From contig JALUTQ010000007.1 of NCBI GenBank assembly GCA_032718865.1, positions 186,001-250,000 on the forward strand: 64,000 bases of DNA. The letters run 5' to 3'. Of this stretch, positions 10,985 to 21,300 are shown piece by piece (positions within the stretch are counted from its first letter, which is position 1; every line of letters starts with the position of its first letter). A program made the position numbers and the translations under genes. Source of the DNA: Tilletia caries (lineage: Eukaryota; Basidiomycota; Exobasidiomycetes; Tilletiales; Tilletiaceae). The notes under the pieces are model-generated. The model made no database searches. It was not told the origin of the DNA and saw only the letters and a program-made list of their open reading frames with translations.

Positions 10985-11480
10985 ACTCACCATCGAGAGT
11001 CGCAGGGAGCGCAGCAGCCGCCGCAGAGGAGACCCCGAGAGAGAGCGCGAGCCACAGAGCTGACCCGCAGAGAGAAACGCAACGCCGGCGCAGAGAAGAG
11101 GAGCGCGGGGCCGCAGAGAACGAGAACCGCAGAGAGAGCTGCCACCGCCGCGGGTGCACCTAAGCCGCAGATAGCGAGGCGGAAGACGCGAGAGCCAGCG
11201 ACGCGAGAACCAACAACGAAAGGCAGCGGCGCGGCAGCGACGAGAGACAGGGCATCGGCAGCCGGCGGCGGCGACGAAAGGCGAGAGCACCAGCAGCCGG
11301 CGGCGACGAAAGGCGAGGGCGCAGGGCAGCGGCAGCGGCAGCGATGAGAGCCGAAGGGCAAGGCCACGAGAGGGAGCTGCAGGGAGAGAACCGCAAGAGG
11401 CGGGCGCCAGCGACGAGGGACAGGGCACCAAGAGGGAGCCATGAGAGCCAGCGACGTCGAGGGAGCAGCAATGAAAGCAC
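10985..11480. repeat. GC-rich low-complexity block of GCGAGAGCC / CAGCGGC words
   Basis: About 500 bases of imperfectly repeated words (GCCAGCGACG, GCCGCAGAGA, CGAAAGGCGAG) are open in several frames on both strands through composition alone. On the complementary strand it resembles the block at 3650-4160. It could be part of a repeat family, possibly associated with the LINE that follows. Confidence 0.5.
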
Positions 11481-11741
11481 TGTTAATGCAACAGACAGGC
11501 AGTATCAGGCATCAGCAGACAGCATCGGAGGCGCAGTGGAAAAGACAAAGACACATGGACAGAAGACAGAGAACTGAGAAGAACCAGTACTCACCTGTAT
11601 GTGTTTGTTGCTGGGTGCCGGCTTGTGATGATGAGAGGGAGGTGCTGGATTGTGATGATGATTGGGTGGTTGGTTTGGTTGCAAGAATCCCGAAACGCGA
11701 TTTCTGATTTTCGGAAGTCTGGCGCAAACGGCGTTCCATAC

Positions 11742-11763
11742 CTGAGACGCTGTTTAGACGCTG
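11742..11763 (+). repeat. Left copy of a perfect 22-bp inverted repeat
   Basis: The core GAGACGCTGTTTAGACGC and two bases on either side are matched exactly, in inverse orientation, by 14267-14288, about 2.5 kb away. Diverged relatives of the half-word GACGCTGT/ACAGCGTC are scattered between the two copies, for example near 11800, 11870, 12670, 14155 and 14215. Confidence 0.85.
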
Positions 11764-11879
11764 TGGTTCTGGGCGTCTCAGCACCGCGTGTGATGCGTGC
11801 CGACAGCGTCTCAAGAGCGGGAGACACGCTATCCATCCGCTGCGTACACAAAAGAGGCGGTCGACAGCGTGTCTCCCGC

Positions 11880-12665
11880 TGTGGACACACTGCAGCGGCA
11901 GCACGGATCAGCCGCGAGAGGCTGCAGTCTGCTTGGCAAGAGCAGTGGAAACGGGCCCGAGAAAAGAAGGAACGGAGCAATACCCCTCTGCCGATCTACC
12001 TGCAGTCCCGCACCGACCCACCTATCCTCCGGGCAACGCGACTTCACGCATCGTTAAAGCGGCGGGAATACGCGCTGATCCTGCAGCTGCGGACGGGCCA
12101 TGGGGATTTCAGCGAGTATCACGGGCGATTTCAACATCAGGAAGCGAGAACGACATGCATCTGCGGAGAAGCATTTACTCGGCTTCATCCCCTTCAATGC
12201 ACGGCCTTCGCACACCATTCACCTCTCCTCCAGGACAAGCACGGGGTGCCCCTCGGAGTTGCCGAGCTGCTCGGCAGTGAGCTCGGTGCGCATCAGCTGG
12301 TCCAGTATGCGCGTGCCTCAAAAGCATTCTCAGCGAACCGGACCCGGGTGACCCTTGAGGCCCAAGCCTCATAAGCACTCGGTCATCTTCAAGCCTCCAT
12401 GACCATGCCCTCTTTCTCTTATCATTATTCTCTCTTCTCACCATTTCCGCTGCCCCCACCAGTGTAGGCCAGCTGCTATCAGCCTTCCTGAGGACTTGGC
12501 TGGGTATTTGCACTACCCGGTCTCGTTTCCACGCGATCCCCCTTTCTTTCTGCGGCGTATGATATATGATGTACTAGTGACTTTCGCGTCTTCGGATGCG
12601 GGCCATATGGCGTGCAGATTCTTTGCCGTCGACGGTCTAATAAACAACCATCATCATCATCATCC
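11880..12665 (+). mobile_element. 5'-truncated LINE (non-LTR retrotransposon) 3' end
   Basis: The frame ending at 12374 carries the C-terminal signature of RNase H-bearing fungal LINE polyproteins. There is an LQLRTGHGDFSEYHGRF motif, then a zinc knuckle CICGEAFTRLHPLQC (C-x-C-x7-H-x3-C), then a short tail ending TRVTLEAQAS. No reverse transcriptase or endonuclease is present. After the stop comes an untranslated tail with AATAAA (12639-12644) and about five CAT units (12649-12663), which would suit the simple-repeat 3' end of a LINE copied from its 3' side. The 5' boundary is not clear. It is a dead copy. Confidence 0.7.
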
Positions 12666-12837
12666 CGCTGTGGACACGTTGTTGACACGCTCTTCTTCCA
12701 CTCCTCTTCCACTGCCTTCCCGCTTTGTATACGCGCTTTTCACACGCTGCTCATACGCGGTTCAAACGCTTTGATTACGCTGACAACTGGAACTGTCGCT
12801 GGTCACATACTGATGCCTGATATAGCTGCCTCGATCA

Positions 12838-13560
12838 GTCGATCCTCCTCCCGGCTTCGGCCTCCTCGACCCCGTCGCCGTGGTGGACGTCGATGTCTGT
12901 GTAGAGGACTCAGGACGCGGGTGTGGACGCGGAGGAGCTCGAGGATGCAGAGGACGATGTCATTGACGTAGCAGAAACCCGAGGCCTCGCGCTTCTTGGC
13001 GTGATGGAGTCCGCCGGCCCAATTGACGCTGATGTCTGAGTTTCCTGTGGTGATCTGATGAGCGGCGCCTGCGAAGATGGAAGGGAAGGCTGTCAGAGCT
13101 ATGACTTTCCACTATATGCGCCGAAATCCTGAATGTATGCGCACCGATCGAGCCTCCTGCGCTGATGGAGCAGAAGTCCCAGAGCCCTTCGAAGGCTGGA
13201 CAATCTTCGCCAGCGCCGGCCAAGTCTACGAGCGAGAGGAATGCGCATATACATGCGCGGTCAGTGGGGGAAGTAGACATCCAAATATGGAGAAATGCAT
13301 GTATACTCACGTCTGGCCGAGTCTCCTGTGAGTATAGCGACAGTCTCTGGGGTGACCATGCGAAGGAAGTCGACGTATTCGTCGGTATGGAAGCGTGTGA
13401 GCTCGTTCGGGGTTGCGGACGCCTCGTTCCTGGTCCAGCACGGCCGCGATGGCATCTTTGAAGTCGGTCAAGGAGCGGAAGTCGTGATAGGCGCGGAAAG
13501 AAGGGGGGGGGGGGAGTAAACTCACCTCAACAGCCTGCTGAACCACAAGCCTCTTCCTAA
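12838..13560 (-). pseudogene. Class I histone deacetylase (RPD3-type) fragment, broken
   Basis: In order on the minus strand the translation gives RFHTDEYVDFLRMVTPET (about 13400), EDCPAFEGLWDFCSISAGGS (about 13200), [13 protein letters not shown] and [17 protein letters not shown] (about 13020-12910), then [14 protein letters not shown] (about 12890). These are residues about 60-190 of an Rpd3-like deacetylase. Intron-like gaps separate the first three blocks: GTGAGT at 13315, and GTGCGC to CAG between SIG and AAH. Just before the metal-binding [10 protein letters not shown] block a seven-base insertion shifts the frame. After GVEEA the sequence diverges completely, so the second half of the enzyme is missing. 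It lies inside the 22-bp inverted repeat, next to the LINE tail. Confidence 0.8.
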
Positions 13561-14634
13561 GGATGTTCTCATTCTCCGGAGCGGAAGCCTACGTTCGCCT
13601 TGAGGGCGGGGTCGGTTCGGCGTTCGGCTGGTGCTGGTGTTGGTGCTGCTTCGGTGGCGAGACCGGCGCGTGGGAGGGAGAGACGTGCACTGCGGAAGGC
13701 GGCGCGTCGGGTTGCCGCGGAGAGCGTTTCTGCTGCGAACATGGCTGGCAACTGGCACTCTTGTTCCTGTGCGTTCGAGGTCGACGGCAGCCAGCTTTCC
13801 CTTGTGTTGTGTGTGTGTGGCTACTGGCTGGTCTCGGGTCTTGAGGATGGGGACTGTGTGAGAGAGCGAAGGATGTGGTTAGCTGATGGCTGCCTGCGGA
13901 GCATGGAGCTGGTGAGTGGTGGCGAACTTACCTGTCGTTCGCTAAGTCTTTGAATGCAGCGTCTTGGCAGCGTGTCGCGATGGACCATGCTTGGTTGGCA
14001 AGCTGGCGGGCGGCGACGGAGCACAAGGTTGTTGAGCGCGGCGGCGTAGGAGCGTGTCGGGAAGGAGCGCGCTGGTCCGGCTGGGCTGCTTGGAGGCTTG
14101 AAGAATGGTGCTGTTTGGGAGCATCGTGTCCATGGCGTGTCGGCAGCGGGATTGATACGCTGTTAGGAGCTGGCGATGTTGGGTCGAAAGCAGGCTCGTG
14201 CTGGGCGCGAGTCAACAGCGTGTCCCGCCCGCTGCAAATCCGATGTCACGTGAACTCGCGTCTGAGCAGCGTCTAAACAGCGTCTCAGGAGCGTCAACAG
14301 CGTCTCAACATCCGGTCCACTTTTCCTGAGTGCTGGGTGGAAAGCGTATTTTCAAAAGATCTTCTGGATGAGAAATTGCGAGACCGTGCGCATGGCGTGA
14401 GACTCCGACTGCTGAGACTGAGACTGTGAAGTGGAAGCTGTGTTTCGCACGGCTTCCCCCAAAAGCTCAACCCAAACAAACACAGCTTGTAGCGAACAAG
14501 GCGAGACCAACGACAGCCTCGACATCGACATCGACAGCCACGCACTCAGCCACGCACGCACTCATAGGATACACACTCGCACACGTACACTACCAACCAG
14601 CGCACATCACAAGGAACGCAGGAACACTCCGGCC
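13561..14634. other. Repeat-bearing intergenic DNA upstream of the Cut8 gene
   Basis: The left part is gene-poor and carries scattered ACAGCGTC/GACGCTGT words, densest at 14215-14310 around the right 22-bp inverted repeat. The right part (about 14430-14634) is pyrimidine-rich with CACAC runs and is probably the 5' leader of the Cut8 gene. Confidence 0.4.
14267..14288 (-). repeat. Right copy of the perfect 22-bp inverted repeat
   Basis: Exact reverse complement of 11742-11763. Together the two copies enclose the LINE tail and the histone deacetylase fragment. Another CAGCGTCTCA word follows within 20 bases. Confidence 0.85.
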
Positions 14635-16543
14635 ATGCCGCTCTTCAGCGCTCCCTCGCCGCTCCTCATCAGCACGCCCTCCTCGCCCGCAGCGGCCGCC
14701 TCACACCACCACCACCACCATCATCCTCACCACCACCCACACCACAGGCCCATCAACCAGTTCCGCTCCCCAGCAGCAACAAACTCCTACTTCACCAACA
14801 CCCCCACCCACTCGAATCCATATCCATCGACCTCCTCATTAGCCACACACGCAGCAGCAGGATCAGCCCCAGCAGCTTCCTCCTCAGGCAAGCGCTCCAG
14901 GGACGACGACGACGATGGCGATGACGATGCGCAGATGAGCGCAGTGCGCGATGGCAGCGTCACCCCTCCACAGGCACGCTCCTCGCCCTCCGCGCAGCAC
15001 AGGAATGCGAACGCCCCATCGCGCAGTCAGCGGCCTATGGTACACAAGAAGATCAGGTCTTTTGCTCAGCAGGGACAGGGTGGGAATGGCGCTGGATCGG
15101 ATGCTGATGCGGCGGCGGCGGCCTCAATCGATTTGGGCAAAATGTTAGGTACGTTAACCCCCTCTCCCCCCCCCCCCCTTCCTCCTCCTGCAACGCCCGC
15201 ATTTCTCATCTCGCTCACAACTGAATCACTCGCTCGTTCCCCCCCAAAAATCTACCACAGCCTCCCTAGACCGGCCCGAGCTCCTCTCGCTCGTCATGCG
15301 CCTCCTCACCAGCAGCGCAGACCCAACATTACCAGCCCAAGTACAGGCCCTCCTCCCCGCGCCCTCTCTCGAGTCCATCAATACGACCCTGAATGCGCTC
15401 GAGGCGGCCATCCAGCAGGCCATGCCCATAGCCGGTGCGCGCGCGGAGTACGTCTGGGGAAGAGTCCGTGGGCCGCTTAATGAGTTCGCGACTACCGCGG
15501 TGGGCTTTGCGGAGACGTTGCTCCAGCGTAGGAATGGGGGTGTTTCTTCTTCATCGTCCTCGTCTGCTTTTGGCTCGCCGGCGACTACGGAGCTTGATCC
15601 GGATGGGCATGTTCATCCCACCACCGCCTTTGCGTTCTTGCTTGATCTGACGGCTCGGGTGCTCCGCATTGAGCGGGCGCTGCCTCCGCCGCCCAAGTCG
15701 ATCTTCTTCGCCACTCCATCTGCATCGTCGGCGGCGTCGACGTCCGCGGCGGGGGGTGCCTCTGGTTCGGGCTCCAACGGTGCGCATAAGGGATCTTCAC
15801 AGCAGACGAGCGCTTTTTTGGTGTTCAAAGACGTGATGCGTCAGAAGGCTTCATCGTCGTCGTCGTCGGCATCCTCTAGCGTGACCAGTCCAGGAGGCCC
15901 CATCTCCGTCTTTGGTAGCTTCGGACAATCACCCGCCGCGCCTTCCTCGGCATTCTCGACTCTCACGAACGGCGGGGGCTCGTCGGCCGATGCGCTCGTC
16001 ACCATTCTCGTGCCCACGTTACTGTCGCAGTGGGACACTCTGCTCCGCCGGCTTAGCAGTGCGGTCAATGGACAGGGTCGGATGTTTGGACAGGAGGTTG
16101 TGTTGGGGTGGTATCGCGCTTTGAATGCGTTGGGATCCGAGGGGGCTCCGCGGTCGAACGGCAATGGCAACGGCAACGGTAACAAGGCCACTCCTGCCTT
16201 CTCTGCGTTTGGAGGGTCGAGCGCCAGTTTCCAGCCGCGCCCTTCGTTCGGCTTTAGCTACGGCGCCCCTGCCGCATCCTCCAGCTTCGGATTCGGCGCC
16301 GCGGCCCCGACCTCATCTTCGACGAGCTCCTTCCCCTTCGGGTCGATGACCGTGCCCTCGGCCTCACAACAGCAGTCTGCATCTCAACAACAACAACAGC
16401 AGGAGGAGAGTGTCAGGGCGGAGGAGGAGGCGTTGAGGGTTGCGATGGATTGGGTGCGGGATGTGTTTGAGCGTGAGATTGGATGGTTGGTTGGGTTGGA
16501 CAAGATGAGGGCTGCGGCGGCGGCTTCGGGTGGGACGGTATGA
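14635..16543 (+). CDS. STS1: Cut8/Sts1-like nuclear proteasome tether
   Basis: Exons 14635-15148 and 15261-16543 give 598 residues. The joined frame reads KMLASLDRPELLSLVMRLL, then ALLPAPSLESINTTLNALE, YVWGRVRGPLNEF and FLLDLTARVLRIERALPPP, the conserved helical core of the Cut8/Sts1 family. Cut8 anchors the 26S proteasome at the nuclear envelope; its lysine-bearing N-terminus is ubiquitinated and binds the proteasome. Here the N-terminus carries KRSRDDDDD and HKKIRSF. The family is usually about 250-350 residues long. This protein is enlarged by His, Ser, Ala and Gln tracts at the N-terminus, after the core, and in an FG-like Gly/Ser/Phe stretch near residue 480. The ATG at 14635 is chosen because no other start gives a plausible leader. 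It converges on the IMP1-like gene. Confidence 0.83.
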
Positions 16544-16958
16544 AGGTCTTTACCTCCCAGCAGCGGCAAGCGGACGGCGACAGGAAATCGTCGGGCGGGT
16601 GAAGTCAGGATCCCTCGGACTCCAACCCTTCTTGCCGCCCAGGGTATCTTCTCTTTCGACTTTTTCCCCATTCTCAAACACTACTATCAATTTTAACGAC
16701 CATTTCAAGAACGCGAACCCCAAGCAAAACATCATTCATTCAGCATGTCGACTCTGTCGTGAACACTTCTTCCTTTACCCCTCAATTCATCTCAATTTGC
16801 GCAACCAAGGCGACCCCCTTCTCCCCTCGTCTGAACGTGTTCAAGTCCGTTGAGCCTGTACCTTTGTCCTGAGGATGTCTCAATCGAAATCCTGGCTTCC
16901 CTTCACACTCGGCGCTGCCTTGAGTGACGATGATTGCTATTGATTGATTTATTCCCGT

Positions 16959-17819
16959 TCATGTGACCTTGCCCAACAAATTCTTCCACAGCCAATCGAT
17001 CGCCGTCGGCTTGATCCTCGCGACGACCCTCCCCTTAACCAAGGCGAGCGGGACGGGTCCATAGTCCCGACTGTCGATACTGCACGCGAGGTTGTCGCCG
17101 CAGAGGAAGACATGGCCTTTGGGTACCGTCACGTAGGTTGCGGCGGTGGGGATGGACCCGATCGTCCCGTCTGGTTGTCTTGTCGGTTCGTCCCTGTCGT
17201 CGTCTGGGGGTAGAAGTTCTTTGAGGGCCGCTGATATGGACGTCGAGCTTGGTGTTGATGGGGAGAGGGAGGAGGGAGTTGCTTTGGAGAGGGCGGATAT
17301 GGACGTCGATCCGGATGTTGAGGAGGAGAAGGAGGAGAGCCATGCGGAGCGAGGGAGCGGCCTCGTCCTCGGATCGAGCAGGACCGTATCCCCCGGCAAG
17401 CCAAGCACGCGCTTACAAACCTGCTTCCCCGAAATAGGCGCAATAGCAAAAACCAGATCCCCAATCTTGAGAGGCCTCCCTGCCGTCCTCGCATACCCTC
17501 CCCTCCCCACCTCCTTTTCCAAACCGACCACCCTCCGAACCCGCTCAACAGCCCAAAAAGCAGGCCACTTCATAGTCAAAAGCCACTCCCCCTCCGCCGC
17601 GAAGGTGGGTAACATCGAGGCGCCCTCGCAGGGGTTCAGCGAGAGGAGGTGCTCGTCGATCGTGCGCCAGGTGGCGATGATCCAGAGGCCGATGCCGAGG
17701 CTGAGGACGGCGGTGCGGGTCCATGGTGTTGGTGTTGGTCTGGATGCGGGGTTGCGGAAGGAGAAGAAGGGAGATCGTAGGCGGGAGAGGGTTGTTAGAC
17801 CGCGGAGGGGGGCTGTCAT
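16959..17819 (-). CDS. IMP1: Mitochondrial inner membrane peptidase (IMP1-type, family S26)
   Basis: A single exon of 286 residues. A hydrophobic segment at about 36-50 is the membrane anchor. The S26 signal peptidase boxes follow: CEGASMLPT with catalytic Ser68, KRVLGLPGD with catalytic Lys136, then VPKGHVFLCGDN and SIDSRDYGPVPLALVKGRV. The family cleaves sorting signals from proteins delivered to the intermembrane space. The NLACSIDSR-YGP form is closer to Imp1 than to Imp2. Between the Lys box and the VPKGH box lies an extra Ser/Thr/Pro-rich insert of about 60 residues (about 158-225), absent from yeast Imp1 (190 residues). It shares a 577-base divergent promoter region with SCC2. Confidence 0.9.
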   Translation of the reverse strand: MTAPLRGLTTLSRLRSPFFSFRNPASRPTPTPWTRTAVLSLGIGLWIIATWRTIDEHLLSLNPCEGASMLPTFAAEGEWLLTMKWPAFWAVERVRRVVGLEKEVGRGGYARTAGRPLKIGDLVFAIAPISGKQVCKRVLGLPGDTVLLDPRTRPLPRSAWLSSFSSSTSGSTSISALSKATPSSLSPSTPSSTSISAALKELLPPDDDRDEPTRQPDGTIGSIPTAATYVTVPKGHVFLCGDNLACSIDSRDYGPVPLALVKGRVVARIKPTAIDWLWKNLLGKVT

Positions 17820-18195
17820 TCTTGCTCTGTGTGAATTCGAAGATGAAAGGGGGCACGGGATTAAGTGATCCGCTGTTTGTTGGAGCTTTGAGCTCTCCGA
17901 ACCGCCGGGTCTTGCGCTGGATCTTTCGAGACGGATATAAGACCTGGATGATCGATGATCTCTCTATGTTCCTCCAGGGGGAGCTTGGCCTGACTTCCGA
18001 TGTGTGTATGTTGTTAGGACCTGGATTGCATACGTATATGGAAGTTGGGAAGACCGCTGTCCGACCGGGGCGACGATGCTGACGGGGTGAAATAAACCAC
18101 TGAAAAGGCCGTAACGCCGTAACCAAGGACCGTATCGCCCTCGTCAATTTTCCACGTGGATCCGGCGATTCGGAGTTTGCATTATTTTTCACACG

Positions 18196-18212
18196 ACGCG
18201 ACGCGACGCGTT
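18196..18212 (+). promoter_or_regulatory. MCB-like array GACGCGACGCGACGCGT upstream of SCC2
   Basis: Three GACGC units end in ACGCGT, the MluI cell-cycle box bound by MBF in yeasts. It lies 185 bases upstream of the SCC2 ATG. The same 17 bases, in the same orientation relative to the gene, occur upstream of MCM3 (32392-32408). Confidence 0.6.
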
Positions 18213-18396
18213 CGTCCTTCCTCACGCGCCCGGATTTGTGGATGAGCAGCACTTGACACGGCAGGCGCGACCACGATCAGTCAAGCATACAAGCAGACCC
18301 TTCCATCCAAGCAGCGCACAACGTAAGGATCAACGCGCTTGGTCGAAACGCGTCGCGAAGGAAATTCTCCCCCGCAGCGCTCGAAGCAAGAAAAGG

Positions 18397-21300
18397 ATGC
18401 GAGGAGGCGTCTCAGGTCCATCGAGCATGCTCGCTCTCCGTCGCCGCGAGCACTCCTTCGGCAATGGACAGTCCCAGCCACCGACACCCTCAGCACAGCG
18501 CGCTTCAACTTCCGTGCAACCAAGTGCGATGCACACTCCGGCTGCGCTGAAGCCCCACGCAGCCCCCTTCTCGCCTGAGAGCAGCAGCACCAGCAACAGC
18601 AGCATCAAGAGCGGCATTCACATGTTCAACGCTCCCGCCCGCTCAGGTGTCAGCAGTGCGCGTAGATTGCCTCAATTCACTATACCCTCGGCTCCGCGCG
18701 AACGAGGCACGCCTTTCACAGGGGCTACTCCTTCACATGTTGCGGTGAATGCGCGGCCAACGAAGGTCAGCGCAACACCGATTCAGCGGAAGGACGGGTC
18801 CTACTCAAGCTTCCCACCGACAACCAAGAAGGCCCTTACTCCTCAGTCACAACATCAGCAACGACACGGTATCATCTCCCGACGTCCGAAGAAGCTGCTC
18901 GCCTCGGTCACCAGTGCCACAAGCTTCTACTCCAACACGAGTGCCACACCTGCGCAGCCGCGTTCAATCAGCTTCACTTTTGGTGCACCAGTGGGAAGGG
19001 TACCTCGTCCGATGCCTACGCCTGGTTCGCCTGGTGGGAGTCCGGACCCGATCGACGCATTTAGCTCGCCTATTCCGCTCAGAGCAGTGCATGTACAGCC
19101 TGCCCTCATGCACCGAGATAACCGCAAGAAGGGGAAGGGTACTGCCGCGGACCGCTTATCGGAAGAGGACGAGGACGATGCAGTGCGGCAGACTCCCAGA
19201 GCATCAGGCTCCAACATGCCGAACAAGCGCAAGCTCGTCCAGATATACGAGTCGGATGAGGACGACGACGATGATGACCTGCCCATTTTCAAGAAGTCGA
19301 CCGCATATATGCGCCCAGAACCTGCGACCACATCGAAATCGGTCCCTCAACCGGTCCCTGCTCAAGCTTCTCAAAGGCCTCAACCCGTCGTTGCCAACAA
19401 GGAGAATGCCATCCGAGCCTCCGCGCAGAAGGTGGCTGCTGTGGAGGCTGAAGCCGCCGAACCAGCTCGGAAGCGACAAAAACGCGACAAGGCCGAAGGC
19501 GAGAAGAGGCAACAGAAGGAGAAAAGCTCAGAGAAGAGCCGAGAACGGGTGGACGCTGCGCCGGTAGCCACAGCCACATCGGAGATCACCTCGTCTGGCA
19601 AAGCCAAGAAGATCAAACGCACAGCCGAACGCAGCGCCCAAGCTACAAAAAACGACGGACCGCCTCTGCCTGCAGCACCGGAGAAGGACAGCACAGCAGA
19701 CAGTCGAAAGCAGAGGAGGTCGAGTCGCAAGACCGATACTGTACCGCAGCCCAGCTCTTACGAGAAGATCAAGGAAAAACTGAAGGAGAAAGCGGTGAAC
19801 CAACCTGTGAACGTCCCAGCTCCGTCCAGAAGTAGCACTCGCGGAAACGAAACCAAGCTCAGCAAGGACAAAAGCAAGCCGGAAGCACAAGCTGCTGCGG
19901 AGCAACAGCCAGTCGCAGACGCTGGCCCTAGCAGCACTCGTCCGCGCAGACGTCCGCAAAAGACGATAATCGAGCTGACCGAAGATGAGGACGACGACGA
20001 AGTTGAGGATCAAGATGATGTCTACGGAGAAGAAAGCGACGACGAGCCGATCGTTAGCAAGGCGAGGAAAGGCGATGGCGCACCGTCGCGATCGAAGCGC
20101 GTCAAGCAGGTTGTCAGTGACGATGAAGAGGAGGAGACAGACGGCTTTGGCAATGCGGCGTCTAATCCGGTGCTGCAATTGCTCGAGGAGGAGGACGAGG
20201 AGGGTGCCATACTGGATCCCAAAGATCAGCCGCGCTTGAGTGCCGGAAAGGCTAAAGGAGTCGACAAGCGCAGTGAGTACCTTTTCTACGTCGTTCTGGG
20301 GCTATACATGCGCATGTATTTGGTCTGACTTCTTCTTGTAATTGCCCAGGTCCTGTTCGACGATTTTTGGACCTTATGGCGGAGATCTTTGCTGGAGAGG
20401 CTGGCTTGCCGGCGGCGGCGAGCGCTAAAGCGAGCATTCGCGCTGAGTCTGCCCTCGTCTTTGCCAACTTGCAAGGTCACTTCGTGCTGCGCATGGATGT
20501 CTTGCATTCCCTTATCCGGCTCATCAGGCTGTGCAAAGACACACCGCCCACACCCGTCGTTTTGGCTGAAGAGGCTTCCTCAGACGCTCCTGAACCCGAG
20601 CCTTCCTCCATCGCGCAGATCGAAACAACTGACCTTGGTCACCTCCTTCGTATTCTGGAACGGACGGTTCGGGCGGCTGGCGGTACCCGCCCGTTCGCAG
20701 AGAGTACCGGGACGTCGAAGGCGAAGGACATCGCCACCGAGAGCACATCGGACGAGAATACCCCCACATCGGACGCTGAAGCGTCTTCTTCAGAAGCCGA
20801 GAAGTCTCCAGTGGACAAGAAGGACAAAAGCAGTCAGTACCTCGAGCTAGCTCCGCGACTTGAGCGCATAGCGACCGGAGTCCTTGCCAGCGAATGCTGC
20901 TTCGAGATCTTCTCTCTCGAGGCTTTACAATCGTCGCTCGTCTCCGAGGACATTTTGCAGACCTGCCTGGACACTCTCAAGCTTTCGGTGAACGAAACAC
21001 TACTGCCGTTCGTGGAAGGTTGCGCTGATATCAAGACGGCAAACAGTCAGCCTTTACTCCGGCACTTCCTCCAAAATCTTGTTCCTGCTCCTCTCAAGAA
21101 GAAACGCGGACGAGCTAGCCAGAGCAAAGCGGCTGACGTCAAGGGAGTAACAGCTATCACGGGCTGCGGAAACCAAGTGACGAGCGTCTTCGTGAGGACG
21201 TTTGCGGCTCTGGGTGCATTACATGCACTTGTCAACATCGGATCGATCCAATTGTCGGAGAGCGTGCTCATTAGCGCAGTTTACGTCTCACTCGGTCCCT

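Noticed and set aside
10928..11442. Overlapping minus-strand frames of 150-170 codons rich in Leu/Arg/Ser
   Set aside because: Composition artefact of a low-complexity repeat block, open in many frames at once.
17545..18252. Minus-strand frame of 235 codons overlapping IMP1 in another frame
   Set aside because: Conflicts with the conserved IMP1 frame and shows no domain; its upstream part is the IMP1-SCC2 divergent promoter.
18238..18396. Upstream extension of SCC2 starting at a GTG
   Set aside because: GTG is not a normal eukaryotic start and the extension covers the promoter region; ATG 18397 is preferred.
19528..20178. Minus-strand open frame of 216 codons
   Set aside because: Antisense shadow of SCC2 exon 1, caused by codon bias.
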